Of a stretch of DNA of 62,372 bases, positions 7,151-16,621 are shown in pieces. The DNA comes from JBAZYV01 sp041658345 (GTDB lineage: Bacteria > Patescibacteriota > Gracilibacteria > UBA1369 > 2-02-FULL-48-14). Numbering within the stretch: position 1 is the first letter of the stretch; every line of letters starts with the position of its first letter. The notes beneath the pieces are model-generated. The model was not told where the DNA came from. It saw only the letters and a program-made list of their open reading frames with translations, and ran no database searches. The position numbers and the translations under genes are program-made. The stretch spans positions 1-62,372 of the forward strand of contig JBBAAK010000007.1 of NCBI GenBank assembly GCA_041658345.1, written 5' to 3'.

Positions 7151-9757
7151 ATGAGAGATGATTTAGGAGAAAGATATTTTGAAGAATTAATCTATGGGAC
7201 TCCCATCTATAGTTTTGGCAAAACGCCAGATGGTAGGATCGTAGGTGAGCTTTCGAAGGCTAGAAAAGAAGAAAACATAAGACATAGTGACTTGATGCGT
7301 GTGCAAGGAAGTTTGGCAAATGCATTAAAAGATATACACGGAGGTAGGGATGTTGTGCCTAGAGATCAATTCCAAACAAGGGAAGCAGTAAATTTATTGG
7401 CCACAACAAGCAATCAAATAGGATCGCTTAGTGGACAATTTGGACATCTTTTGGATGAAACAAGATTATTAGCAGAGATAACAAACAACGGCTTATCGGG
7501 TTTGGGGAATAAAATGGATAGTTTAGGCGGGAGAATGGAAGATGTTAGAGATGCAGTCATTGGCGTTGGCAAAGACACTATTACAGGGATAAATGGCCTC
7601 AGAGATGACGTGCGTAATGTGGGTAAAGATGCAAAAGGGCCGAGTAGAGGAATCGAAAAGATGGATGATTTAGTGCTGAATCCAGAGATTCTGTGCGAAG
7701 CAATAGCAGCTCATAAAAATGGGATACTTAATGAAAAAGGCAGACGCGAACTCCAAGATTTTGTCGATCGTAAACTTGGAAGTCCAGAAGCGGGAAACCA
7801 TATCAGTGGGGTGATTTACGGGGACACGGAAGAGGCAAGGAAAACAGGAAAAATGAGAACGACAGATATGCTTGCAATGATAAGAAAAATTGAAAGATTA
7901 TTCCTACACCCAAGCGATTTAATTAAAGGCGACTCAATGCAAGAAGAAGCGCTAATAACATTAGGTGCGATTGCTCAGATCGACGAAGAAGAAAGATTTA
8001 AGCATCAAGCGGTTTCACGATTTATACAAAATTGCATTACGGTATTTAATATTTTCAAAAAGGCAAAAAACATTCCAATAAGCCAAGAATTTTTAGTGGA
8101 CCTTGTGAATAATCATTTGGTGCCAGAGGCAGTGGCATTTGACGTCAAAAGGACTACAAGACAGTCCAGAATGGATGGCTCTGCAGTAGACAGAAATTTT
8201 AATTTGATGGAATTACTTGAGCAGGGAGACAGAAGAGAAGCACAAGGAGTAAGAGCGGAGATTCAAAGAGGAGAGATGACAACCGAACTAAGGAAACAAA
8301 CGTCAATAAGCAGTGCTATTGGGATAACTCAAATTGCACAAGGTAAAGAATCAAGCATGCAAAGAGAACAAATGTTAGAGAGTTTACAGCACGTCGTAGA
8401 AATTTTAGTAGCAAGTAGTGGACAACTAATAGACATAAGAGAATTAGCAAAGCAACTTATCGATATACTTGATGCAGGTTTTTCTGAAGTAGCACAAGTA
8501 TTGGGGACGGGTTTTGCGATGCAAAAAGTAGGACAAGCTGAAATAGCACGAGAGGTCATGCGCTCTAGGGACGAATCAACGCACGTGATGAGGCAAAGTG
8601 CAACAGAGATTGGGGATAAACTTGATTTAGGCTTTGCAATGCAAAGAGAGGCTCTTACCGAAATAGCACAAGAAATAGCGATTTCAAGAGTCGAAATTTT
8701 GATGCAACTGGGAAAAGTAGAACAAACAATTAGAAGTATAGGGGTTGGGATACAGACGGCATTGAATGCAGGGAATAGAAACTTGGAAAGGTTAGTACAA
8801 CTGACTGAGGGAAGCTTATCTAACGTTGCTGTACAACGTGGCAAACAAGGATGGACATTTCTACAAGTCGCGGAAATAGAAAGTGATTATCAAGAAGCAT
8901 TAAGGCTGTTTGAAGAGGGTATAAAAGAAGATCCAACTATCGTTGTAAATCAATATGGCGCTGCCATAGCACAAGAGGCTTTAGGGGATGAAGAGGGGGC
9001 CTTGAGTAGATATAGAAATACAGGAAGATTAGCAAAATCCGATGACGTGATAATCGAAGCATACTTGAAATATGCCACTATCAGACTGAAAAGAGGAGAG
9101 CCGTTGGAGGCTCAAGAAAGTTTAAAAAAAGTATTAGAAAAAGACCCTTATAATATGGAAGCAAGATTTATGTTAGCAAAAAGTTTTGCTTTAACAGGCT
9201 TCGAAGAAGAAGCATTACAAATACTTATTAAGTTGATTGAAAGAGACGAAGGAATTTTAAATGAAATAAAATTAGAACCAGCATTCAGCAAAATATTGCC
9301 AAAAATTATTGAAATGCTTCGAGGAACTGAAGGAGCACGGGCTGGTATAGATTTAGAATCGATTACTTCGGATCTAAAACAGGCAATAGACGATCATGAT
9401 TTAGAAAAATGTCTAGAAATTATGCAATTTGGTTTTGAAAATTGTCCAGGACTAGTGTTAAGCAAAAAATGGCTTACCAACATACCAGAGGGCATACGTT
9501 TACAACTTGTTGAAATTGTAACAAAAATAATACAAAACAAACCAGAATTTTATAGCGCAGAGGCTTGGTATGCTATTGCATTCATTGCACTTAGATTAGG
9601 CGTTATGAGTGAAGACATTCGTTTAGCATTTAGAGAAGGAGCAAAGATGGATATAGATTACAACATGAGAGATTACAAAACAGTTAAACAAACATTAAGG
9701 AGAATCGATCCAGAAAAAGTTGACGCATTACTATACACATTACAATCTAAAAAATAA
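7151..9757 (+). CDS. Unrecognised coiled-coil protein with C-terminal TPR repeats
   Basis: This 868-aa protein starts 24 nt after the preceding gene. The first ~170 residues are polar and rich in heptad-like segments. Residues ~415-560 contain amphipathic helices with a ~40-residue duplication (GFAMQ-KVGQAEIAREV at ~454 and GFAMQ-REALTEIAQEI at ~494). From ~573 to ~700 there are TPR-like repeats (EALRLFEEGIKEDP, AQESLKKVLEKDPYN, EEALQILIKLIERDE). No signal peptide or transmembrane helix is seen, so it is probably cytoplasmic. The helical stalk followed by TPRs recalls TPR scaffold proteins, which gives no specific function. The position suggests a shared complex with the 1105-aa and 279-aa products. 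Confidence 0.85.
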   Translation: MRDDLGERYFEELIYGTPIYSFGKTPDGRIVGELSKARKEENIRHSDLMRVQGSLANALKDIHGGRDVVPRDQFQTREAVNLLATTSNQIGSLSGQFGHLLDETRLLAEITNNGLSGLGNKMDSLGGRMEDVRDAVIGVGKDTITGINGLRDDVRNVGKDAKGPSRGIEKMDDLVLNPEILCEAIAAHKNGILNEKGRRELQDFVDRKLGSPEAGNHISGVIYGDTEEARKTGKMRTTDMLAMIRKIERLFLHPSDLIKGDSMQEEALITLGAIAQIDEEERFKHQAVSRFIQNCITVFNIFKKAKNIPISQEFLVDLVNNHLVPEAVAFDVKRTTRQSRMDGSAVDRNFNLMELLEQGDRREAQGVRAEIQRGEMTTELRKQTSISSAIGITQIAQGKESSMQREQMLESLQHVVEILVASSGQLIDIRELAKQLIDILDAGFSEVAQVLGTGFAMQKVGQAEIAREVMRSRDESTHVMRQSATEIGDKLDLGFAMQREALTEIAQEIAISRVEILMQLGKVEQTIRSIGVGIQTALNAGNRNLERLVQLTEGSLSNVAVQRGKQGWTFLQVAEIESDYQEALRLFEEGIKEDPTIVVNQYGAAIAQEALGDEEGALSRYRNTGRLAKSDDVIIEAYLKYATIRLKRGEPLEAQESLKKVLEKDPYNMEARFMLAKSFALTGFEEEALQILIKLIERDEGILNEIKLEPAFSKILPKIIEMLRGTEGARAGIDLESITSDLKQAIDDHDLEKCLEIMQFGFENCPGLVLSKKWLTNIPEGIRLQLVEIVTKIIQNKPEFYSAEAWYAIAFIALRLGVMSEDIRLAFREGAKMDIDYNMRDYKTVKQTLRRIDPEKVDALLYTLQSKK

Positions 9758-9763
9758 TTAAAT

Positions 9764-10603
9764 ATGAAGACAAATAATTATCCAGACTCAGCAGAATTAA
9801 AAATCAACCGTGAGGAGAGATTGTCTGATGAATTGATGGGGATAGAACTTGGTGTGAAAATAGTTGATGCAAAAGGTGAACCGGTACAAGGATGGCCATT
9901 TAGCGTAAACAGTCCAACACAATTATTGGTTAAAGGCATAACAAACGAAAGTGGAGAATATAGTGGGCGGAAATTAGTACAAGTAGCAAGAGATACAAAT
10001 TTAAGAGTGTTCTTAGTACTAACAGACTCAACGGCAACAGATTGGAAATGGGTACCAAAAAAAGAAGAAATAGGACATGATAAAATCGCAGAACAAGATG
10101 AATATCCGGAACAGTATGTAGTAAGTGGCCAGTACGGCGATTGGGGTGGTTATAAAAATATCCCCCTAGGGATAGTAAATGCCACAAATGAGGGAGATGA
10201 TTTGTTCCTACAAAGACTATTGGCATACAATCCAGCCAGATTTAGAATGGAACATTTGGTGTTAATGGACGGAGGCGTATTTGATGCCGAATTAAATATA
10301 ATAGTACCTGATGATGGACATCACCCAATTTTAATAGCTTTAGCACAATTTATTTTAGGCGAAGACATTGTCAACATAGGGAAGATGGGGAATATGGTAA
10401 ATATGGTAAATGACCGTAGCTTCAATAAAAAGAAACTCGACTCTATCGTTGATAGTTGGATAGCAATGTTAAAATCAAGAGCACTCACAGATGGCAATGC
10501 AAAGGTAAAATTGATTTGCTTATGTAAAGACATAGAAAGCGTGAAAATAACATTGACCGCTGAGCGTATAGAAAAAATAAGAAGATTGGCAAAAGCAAAA
10601 TAA
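9764..10603 (+). CDS. Unrecognised protein with possible N-terminal beta-sandwich domain
   Basis: This 279-aa protein starts 6 nt after the TPR gene and closes the cassette. Residues ~27-95 have a beta-rich pattern (GVKIVDAKGEPVQGWPF, then a GITNESGEYSG turn) typical of Ig-like or carboxypeptidase-regulatory-like folds. The rest is mixed alpha/beta with a Gly/Met/Asn run (GKMGNMVNMVN) near residue 210. There is no signal peptide. The base composition matches its two upstream neighbours, which supports the three genes being inherited as a unit. No function can be assigned. Confidence 0.75.
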   Translation: MKTNNYPDSAELKINREERLSDELMGIELGVKIVDAKGEPVQGWPFSVNSPTQLLVKGITNESGEYSGRKLVQVARDTNLRVFLVLTDSTATDWKWVPKKEEIGHDKIAEQDEYPEQYVVSGQYGDWGGYKNIPLGIVNATNEGDDLFLQRLLAYNPARFRMEHLVLMDGGVFDAELNIIVPDDGHHPILIALAQFILGEDIVNIGKMGNMVNMVNDRSFNKKKLDSIVDSWIAMLKSRALTDGNAKVKLICLCKDIESVKITLTAERIEKIRRLAKAK

Positions 10604-10674
10604 GAAACAAGAAGCCCCTTCCTTCGCCCCCACTCTTTGCGCTAAACTAGCGTAGCCACAAAAACCGGCTAACA

Positions 10675-11913
10675 ATGTTTAAGCAAAGAAAATACGATAC
10701 GGTACTTTTGATTGCGGTGCTTGCACTCGTAGTTATTGGAATTGTGATGATTACGTCGATTGGGGTGCCAAAATCCATTCGCATTTCGGCGCCGGATTTA
10801 AAATATGCGGATTGCGCAGATACGGCGGTGGATTGCTATTTGATCCTCAAAAAACATCTAATTCGTGCACTTATTGGTCTTATTGCCATGCTGGTTGGCT
10901 GGAAAATGCCGGCAAAAATATGGAAGACTCTATCACCGATTTTTTATGTTTTTGGAGTTGGGTTACTGATTTACGTACTATTTGGTGGAGACGCAAACAA
11001 CACATTCGCAAAAAGTTGGATCAATCTGCCTGCACTACCGTTTGTGGATTCAATACAGCCATCGGAAATCGCAAAACTTGGGCTTATTTTTTATTTGAGT
11101 TATTTTTTGTCCGAGAAAATTTCTTACGAAAAACTGCAACTTTGGCAAGAAGGATTCTTAAAATTCGCAATAATAGCAGGCTTAATTGTTGGTCCAATTG
11201 TTTTTCAACCGGATATTGGATCAGCCATGGTGGTTTCTGCGATTGCGGTGACAATTTATTTTTTATCGGGAGCCAGCTTAAAACATTTTGCAGTTGGAGC
11301 TATTTTTGTAGTGATGGCATCTAGTATTATTTTGGGCGTATCTGGGCACTCACGGGAAAGAGTTGTTAATTTTATAAGCCCACCGGAAGATTGCAGTACG
11401 GACCCGGCATGTTGGCAAACTCGCCAGGCAAATATATCCATAGGTAGCGGAGGATTTTGGGGGAAGGGACTAACTCAAGGCATACAAAAACAATTTTATT
11501 TGCCACAAGCGGTGGATGATTTTGTATTTGCGGCATCCTCGGAAGAACTTGGATTTTTGCGCATGGCCATAATAGTTTTGCTTTATGCCACGATTGCTTT
11601 CCATGGATTTAAAATCGCCTCGCACGCGCCAAATAAATTTTCCATGCTGGTTGCCGGGGGTATAAGCGCATGGATTTCGGTGCAGGCATTTGTTAATATC
11701 ATGGTAAATACCGCGCTATTTCCAATCACAGGGGTTACGCTCCCATTTATGAGTTATGGAGGGTCCTCAATGGTAATGACATTGTTCGCAATAGGGATAC
11801 TGCTAAACATCTCACAAAACACAACGCATTATGAATATTCTTCTAACGGGCGGAGGGACAGCAGGTCACGTGATACCGGCTCTCGCTATAGCGGACGCTA
11901 TCAACGCATTTAA
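10675..11913 (+). CDS. ftsW: SEDS-family peptidoglycan glycosyltransferase FtsW/RodA
   Basis: This 412-aa polytopic protein polymerises lipid II into glycan strands at the septum or sidewall. SEDS signatures are present: SIQPSEIAKLGL, QPDIGSAMV with the catalytic Asp, IGSGGFWGKGL, DFVFAASSEELGF and FMSYGGSSM. Ten hydrophobic segments are visible. Two external loops each carry a cysteine pair (around DCADTAVDC and DCSTDPAC), which is unusual and could form disulfides. The frame ends with a ~27-residue Arg/Ser/Tyr-rich tail that overlaps the 5' end of murG by 83 nt. The ftsW-murG order fits a cell-wall cluster. Confidence 0.92.
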   Translation: MFKQRKYDTVLLIAVLALVVIGIVMITSIGVPKSIRISAPDLKYADCADTAVDCYLILKKHLIRALIGLIAMLVGWKMPAKIWKTLSPIFYVFGVGLLIYVLFGGDANNTFAKSWINLPALPFVDSIQPSEIAKLGLIFYLSYFLSEKISYEKLQLWQEGFLKFAIIAGLIVGPIVFQPDIGSAMVVSAIAVTIYFLSGASLKHFAVGAIFVVMASSIILGVSGHSRERVVNFISPPEDCSTDPACWQTRQANISIGSGGFWGKGLTQGIQKQFYLPQAVDDFVFAASSEELGFLRMAIIVLLYATIAFHGFKIASHAPNKFSMLVAGGISAWISVQAFVNIMVNTALFPITGVTLPFMSYGGSSMVMTLFAIGILLNISQNTTHYEYSSNGRRDSRSRDTGSRYSGRYQRI

Positions 11914-12865
11914 TAAAAGTGCAAAGATTTTTTACATAGGGTCATATAACGGAATAGAAAAGACTCTTGTAAAAAATGCCGGCATAAAATATGTTGGAAT
12001 AAGCACCGGTAAATTTAGACGATATTTTGACGTGCAAAATCTTTTTGATTTGCTAAGAATTCCATGGGGAATAATTCAGGCTTTTTGGGTCCTTTGGGAT
12101 ATAAAACCAAAAGTGATTTTTAGTAAGGGTGGATTTGTTGGCTTGCCAGTTGTAATTGCAGGATGGCTACACAAAATACCTGTTGTAATTCACGATTCCG
12201 ATTCAATTCCGGGGCTTGCTACAAAATTAAGCGCACCGTTTGCAAAAAAGATTTTGCTGGCTTTTGAAACCGCGGAAGCAGATCTCTACGCATACCGCAA
12301 AAAAATTGAAGTGGTTGGTAATCCAATCAGGCTTTCTTTGTTTGAAGGCAAGCGCGCACGTGGGATTAAAATGACAGGGTTTGACGGCAAAAGACCTGTA
12401 CTTCTTGTTATGGGAGGAAGTAGCGGAGCTCAGCAATTAAATATTTTGGTGCAAAAAGAAAAAGAAAATTTAACGCGCGATTTTGATATAATTCATTTAA
12501 GTGGTACCGGAAAAGGTAGTGTAAAAAAGGAAAAACATTATGTGGAATTTCCATACGTTGAAGACGGAATGAGGGATTTATACGCAATCACAAATCTTGC
12601 ACTCACTCGCGCGGGAGCAAATACAATTGCGGAGCTAAATGCCCTGCAAATTCCTGCACTTTTATACCCACTTGGTACACATGCAAGCCGTGGCGACCAA
12701 ATGGCAAATGCTCAAATAATGGCGGAAGAAAGCTCACTTTTTATGATAGCTGATGAGGACAAAGACCCTCTCAATCAACTACTTTTATTGCCGGCACGTT
12801 CAAATAAAATTTTGGGAGACGGAGTCACTCAAAAAGTTGCATTAATTTTACTTTCATACGTATGA
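11831..12865 (+). CDS. murG: UDP-GlcNAc:lipid I N-acetylglucosaminyltransferase
   Basis: This 344-aa GT28 enzyme converts lipid I to lipid II on the inner face of the membrane. The start is fixed by the canonical N-terminus ILLTGGGTAGHV. Other motifs are FSKGGFVGLPVV, HDSDSIPGLATK, the second glycine-rich loop VMGGSSGAQQLN, LTRAGANTIAEL (donor-site Glu) and GDQMANAQ. It overlaps the ftsW tail by 83 nt and ends in an ATGA junction with the following glycosyltransferase. Its product is the substrate of the upstream FtsW-type polymerase. Confidence 0.95.
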   Translation: MNILLTGGGTAGHVIPALAIADAINAFNKSAKIFYIGSYNGIEKTLVKNAGIKYVGISTGKFRRYFDVQNLFDLLRIPWGIIQAFWVLWDIKPKVIFSKGGFVGLPVVIAGWLHKIPVVIHDSDSIPGLATKLSAPFAKKILLAFETAEADLYAYRKKIEVVGNPIRLSLFEGKRARGIKMTGFDGKRPVLLVMGGSSGAQQLNILVQKEKENLTRDFDIIHLSGTGKGSVKKEKHYVEFPYVEDGMRDLYAITNLALTRAGANTIAELNALQIPALLYPLGTHASRGDQMANAQIMAEESSLFMIADEDKDPLNQLLLLPARSNKILGDGVTQKVALILLSYV

Positions 12866-13878
12866 AAATCGGATTCCAAGGCTGGTTCCTGGACAAACCC
12901 TACACAGGTATAGGGCAACATTGTATTGGCCTTTTGGATGCACTCAAAAAAGAACACACAGAGCTTTTAATCGTTACGCCAAAGCAAATAAAGGTCAAAA
13001 AATGGCTTATATTTGAAGGCCTAAAAAAATGGTACTGGGAGCGCATTCAAGTGCCAGCTTTCTTTGCAAATAAGGATTTGGATTGGGAATATTATCCATA
13101 CCCGTCTCCACTTCCAAAAACATCTTTGCATTTGCGCGCAATGACTGTGCACGATCTTATTTTGTGGAAAGATAAACGTTACTTTGGCGGAAAAATTAAG
13201 ACTTTTTATCACAAAGAAGCACGCAGAAGTCTTGTGTATGTTGACCACATTTTTACGGTGTCAAAAACCACGCATGATTTGCTTGGAATCCCCTCAGCAA
13301 CAATTTTAAAAAATGCTGTTCCGGAATTGCCAAAAAAAATCATAAAAAATCCAAAATATAATAACGCACTTATTTATTTGGGAGGTTACGATATTCGCAA
13401 AAATGTGCAAGGTCTAATCCACGCATTTGAAAAAGCAAAAAAACATCTTCCGTTTTTAAATCTGGTTTTGATTGGGGCTCCACATCATAAATCAAAATAT
13501 TATCCAACTTTGCCGGAGGCGGAAGGTATTATAAATTTAGGCTCAATTTCAGATGAAAAAGTTTATAACACGCTCGCATCCGGTTTTGCATTTGTGCATT
13601 ATTCCGACCAAGAGGGGTTCAACATACCTTTACTGCAAGCGATGAGCGTTGGCCTACCGGCAATTGTGCCGAACATTCCAATAAATCGTGAAATATCAGA
13701 ATCTTCAGCCTTATTTTTTGATCTATCTGCAAAAGATCCATTTTCTGCTAAACTCAAAATGTTGACGGACCCGCAAAAGAGAAAGGAGATGATATCTATG
13801 CAGAAAAAAGTGGCGAATAAATTTACTTGGAAGAAAACCGCAAAAACATTCTTAAAAGCTTTAAGACCATGCAAATAG
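12862..13878 (+). CDS. Family 4 glycosyltransferase
   Basis: This 338-aa GT-B enzyme starts at the ATGA overlap with murG. The N-terminal acceptor domain has TGIGQHCIGLLDAL; the C-terminal domain has IYLGGYDIRKNVQGLI and LVLIGAP, then EGFNIPLLQAMSVGLP, the position of the E-x7-E donor-binding motif. The second Glu of that motif is Gln here. The sugar donor and acceptor are unknown. Its place directly after murG suggests surface glycan or glycolipid assembly. Confidence 0.88.
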   Translation: MKIGFQGWFLDKPYTGIGQHCIGLLDALKKEHTELLIVTPKQIKVKKWLIFEGLKKWYWERIQVPAFFANKDLDWEYYPYPSPLPKTSLHLRAMTVHDLILWKDKRYFGGKIKTFYHKEARRSLVYVDHIFTVSKTTHDLLGIPSATILKNAVPELPKKIIKNPKYNNALIYLGGYDIRKNVQGLIHAFEKAKKHLPFLNLVLIGAPHHKSKYYPTLPEAEGIINLGSISDEKVYNTLASGFAFVHYSDQEGFNIPLLQAMSVGLPAIVPNIPINREISESSALFFDLSAKDPFSAKLKMLTDPQKRKEMISMQKKVANKFTWKKTAKTFLKALRPCK

Positions 13879-14414
13879 ATTATTCAAAAAAACATTTCCC
13901 GGGCCAAAAAACCGGTGAAGTGGTAAAACTCCTGATTAGAAAACATTGGATAATGGATTTTAAAATAGGATCAATTCTACTTTTGATTGGGATAATTCCA
14001 TTTTTAGTGGGCATACTTGCCGGAGACTTAATTTGGCTGAACGCAGAGGCGAATTATTTTTGGGCTTTTGCTCTTTTTGGCATTCTATACACACTTTTTA
14101 TGCTGTTGATCATCTACATTAAATGGCTCAATGAAGAGCTGGATATAATAATAATTACGGATAAACGCATAATCTCACACGAACAAATCGACCTTTTTCA
14201 TAGGCAAATCTCAGAAACCGCGGTTGAAGACGTGCAGGACGTAAAAGGTATAGAAAATGGACTTCTTGCAAGTATTTTCCATTACGGGGTTTTAGAGATA
14301 AAGACCTCCTCCAAGGATGTTTTTTTTACCATGAAGCACGTTGATCATCCATATGAAAATGCAAGAAATATTCTTGACCTACGTACCGAAAAAACTAACA
14401 AACCATCAGCATGA
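13869..14414 (+). CDS. Membrane protein with bacterial PH-like domain
   Basis: This protein is about 181 aa from the ATG at 13869, which overlaps the end of the glycosyltransferase gene by 10 nt. Two hydrophobic segments (around ILLLIGIIPFLVGILAG and a second about 20 residues later) are followed by a cytoplasmic beta-rich domain with DIIIITDKRIISHEQIDLF. That pattern is typical of bPH_2-type domains, in which TxxRI follows the membrane hairpin. The role of such proteins is poorly known. It overlaps the LemA-like gene by 4 nt, so the two are probably translated together. Confidence 0.75.
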   Translation: MQIDYSKKHFPGQKTGEVVKLLIRKHWIMDFKIGSILLLIGIIPFLVGILAGDLIWLNAEANYFWAFALFGILYTLFMLLIIYIKWLNEELDIIIITDKRIISHEQIDLFHRQISETAVEDVQDVKGIENGLLASIFHYGVLEIKTSSKDVFFTMKHVDHPYENARNILDLRTEKTNKPSA

Positions 14415-14890
14415 TTTCTGATATAATTCTCATTCTAATTGCGGTATTGGTTCTGGCTTTTATAGCTCTACTTTGGCTGAGACACGAACTCCTTAATTCT
14501 GAAAGAAACATAGGCCATTTGCGCGGGATTTTGCAAAAAGATTTGAACAAACGTAGGGACACTGTTCCATATTTGCTGGAAAGCATGCGTGCAACTTTAG
14601 AGCCAACAGACATATGGAGAAAAATCGTAGAGCAAAGGGCAATTTTCCATGCGAGTGATAGCCTTGAAAAAGAGATGGAATTCGAAAAGGAAATTTTGGA
14701 TTTTGTTAACACGGTAGACATCAAAGACGTAAATGTTTTGGAAGCAAAAAAAGATATTTTGGATTTAACAAAATTGATAGAAAAAGAAAAAAATGAAATA
14801 GATTTGGCAGTCTCCGGCTTTAATGAATTAAAAATAAAGTTTCCTTACACTGTGGCCTCCGCTATATTCGGTTTTCAAGCTCAAGCGTGA
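14411..14890 (+). CDS. LemA-like membrane protein
   Basis: This 159-aa protein has an N-terminal transmembrane helix (residues ~4-22) and a helical body. The NIGHLRGILQKDLNKRRDTVPYLL stretch corresponds to the LemA pattern of a helix ending in R-x-D-x-x-P-x-L, split here at NIGHLRGI and KRRDTVPYLL. The C-terminal FNELKIKFP followed by ASAIFGFQ is the LemA FP...GF signature. The usual HE motif is not obvious. The gene lies between the PH-like membrane protein and miaB, with 4-nt overlaps on both sides. Confidence 0.65.
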   Translation: MISDIILILIAVLVLAFIALLWLRHELLNSERNIGHLRGILQKDLNKRRDTVPYLLESMRATLEPTDIWRKIVEQRAIFHASDSLEKEMEFEKEILDFVNTVDIKDVNVLEAKKDILDLTKLIEKEKNEIDLAVSGFNELKIKFPYTVASAIFGFQAQA

Positions 14891-16236
14891 AGTATTTTAT
14901 ACACACACTCGGTTGCCAGATGAACTACTCGGACTCGGAGCGCATAGCGAGCGTGCTTGAGTATTTAGATTACAAAAAAGCCAACGATCAAGAAGACGCG
15001 GACATTTTGGTTTTTAACACTTGTAGTGTAAAGCAAAAGGCGGAAGACAAAGTACTTGGGCTAAGAAAAACCTTGAGTGCACTACGCAAGAAAAATAAAA
15101 AATTGGTGATAATTGTAACCGGGTGCATGATCCGCAAAACCTCAACACAAAAAGACAAAAAAAAGGACAAAGTCTTGGAAAGAATGCCGGAAATAGATAT
15201 TGCACTTAGAATCGAAGATTTGTCCGGCTTGCCAAGTCTACTTCAAAAAAAACCATTCACAGAAGATGGATTGGAACAGTATTTTCACATCACACCGAAG
15301 AAAGAGACAAAGTTTTCTGTATTTGTACCAATAATGACCGGTTGCGATAAATTTTGTACTTACTGCATAGTCCCTTACGCCCGTGGACGCGAAAAAAGTC
15401 GCGATTTTGATGAAGTTTTTGAAGAGTGTAAAACTCATGTTGAGGAAGGAGCTGTGGAAATAACTTTAGTGGGGCAAACCGTAAATTCCTATGGTCTGAG
15501 TTTTAAAGACAAGACCTCCGGAAATTTTGCAAAATATGGGGCAAGTCCCTTCGCCGAATTACTTAAAAAAGTGGATAGCCTATCTGTAAAAGGTTTAAAA
15601 CGCCTTCGCTTTACATCTCCACACCCGCGTGATTTTAGCAAAGAACTCATAGAGACTCTCGCGAATCTAAAGACTCTTTGTCCTTATATCCACATGCCGG
15701 TGCAATCTGGCGATAATGCCGTTCTTAGACGCATGAATAGAAATTACACGGCAGAAGAATACAAAGAAATCATGAACGCATTAAGAAAGGCAATCCCGGG
15801 TTGTGCAATAAGCACGGATATTATTGTGGGTTTTTGTGGGGAAACGGATGAGGAATTTGAAAACACTTATAAAACTTATGAGGAAATGGAATGGGATATG
15901 TGCTATTTATCACGCTATTCACCACGCAAAGGAACATATTCTTACGCAAATCTAAAAGACGATATCCCAGCGAAAATAAAAGCAAAAAGATGGCATAGGC
16001 TAAATGACTTATTAAAAAAAACAGCCAACAAAAAACACGCATTTTTTCTTGGTAAAAATGTGAAGGTCTTAGTGAGTGAACAAAAGGGCAAAACGTGTAC
16101 GGGCCGTACGCCTGAATTTAAAGAAATTCAGTTCGAATCGTCTAAAAACTTGGTTGGTAAAATCGTTTCTGTTAAAGTAACCGCATATAATAACTTTTAT
16201 TTAAATGGAGAGCCAAATCCCAAACATTCCTCTTGA
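14887..16236 (+). CDS. miaB: tRNA-2-methylthio-N6-dimethylallyladenosine synthase
   Basis: This 449-aa radical-SAM methylthiotransferase acts on A37 of tRNAs. The GTG start at 14887 overlaps the preceding TGA (GTGA). The N-terminal MTTase domain provides three [4Fe-4S] ligands in LGCQMN, NTCSVKQ and TGCMI. The radical-SAM cluster is CDKFCTYCIVPYARG (CxxxCxxC), followed by a TIM-barrel with HMPVQSGDNAVLRRMNR. The C-terminal TRAM domain spans ~380-445. Its architecture and length are normal. MiaB is favoured over MtaB or RimO by the YCIVPYARG and MNRxY motifs. Confidence 0.93.
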   Translation: MKYFIHTLGCQMNYSDSERIASVLEYLDYKKANDQEDADILVFNTCSVKQKAEDKVLGLRKTLSALRKKNKKLVIIVTGCMIRKTSTQKDKKKDKVLERMPEIDIALRIEDLSGLPSLLQKKPFTEDGLEQYFHITPKKETKFSVFVPIMTGCDKFCTYCIVPYARGREKSRDFDEVFEECKTHVEEGAVEITLVGQTVNSYGLSFKDKTSGNFAKYGASPFAELLKKVDSLSVKGLKRLRFTSPHPRDFSKELIETLANLKTLCPYIHMPVQSGDNAVLRRMNRNYTAEEYKEIMNALRKAIPGCAISTDIIVGFCGETDEEFENTYKTYEEMEWDMCYLSRYSPRKGTYSYANLKDDIPAKIKAKRWHRLNDLLKKTANKKHAFFLGKNVKVLVSEQKGKTCTGRTPEFKEIQFESSKNLVGKIVSVKVTAYNNFYLNGEPNPKHSS

Positions 16237-16621
16237 GCCACAGCCAATTACAAAAAGGGAAATGGTTATCCCGTGGAAGCTTTTAATTAAAGTAGTTCTT
16301 GTTATCGCGATAATTCCATTTGTATTGGCATCATATAATTTTTTTGTAGCAGGGGATGCAAAGACAAAATCGGACGAATATTACGCAATCGCAAAAACTT
16401 ATAGCGAGGCCGGCGAACTTCCAAACGCAACAAACGCAGTACTAATCGCAGAGCAAAATATCACACTAAACAAAGATGCAAAAAGTCGTGCATATTTACA
16501 CACTTTTATTACGATAATTTTACTTGGTGGAGCCGGGTTCTTTGCCTATAGAAACAGTAAAAAAACGATCACTGTTGATGAAACAGTAGCCGTTAATCCT
16601 CCTGTTCAAGCACAGCTTTAA
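16205..16621 (+). CDS. Small two-helix membrane protein, unknown
   Basis: This 138-aa protein starts inside the last 32 nt of miaB. It has a hydrophobic helix at ~25-45, a polar helical stretch containing TYSEAGELPNATNAV, and a second hydrophobic segment at ~100-117 followed by a basic stop-transfer. It may be a membrane-anchored partner of the upstream PH-like and LemA-like proteins. Its 3' end overlaps the convergent alaS gene by 29 nt. No family was recognised. Confidence 0.65.
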   Translation: MESQIPNIPLEPQPITKREMVIPWKLLIKVVLVIAIIPFVLASYNFFVAGDAKTKSDEYYAIAKTYSEAGELPNATNAVLIAEQNITLNKDAKSRAYLHTFITIILLGGAGFFAYRNSKKTITVDETVAVNPPVQAQL

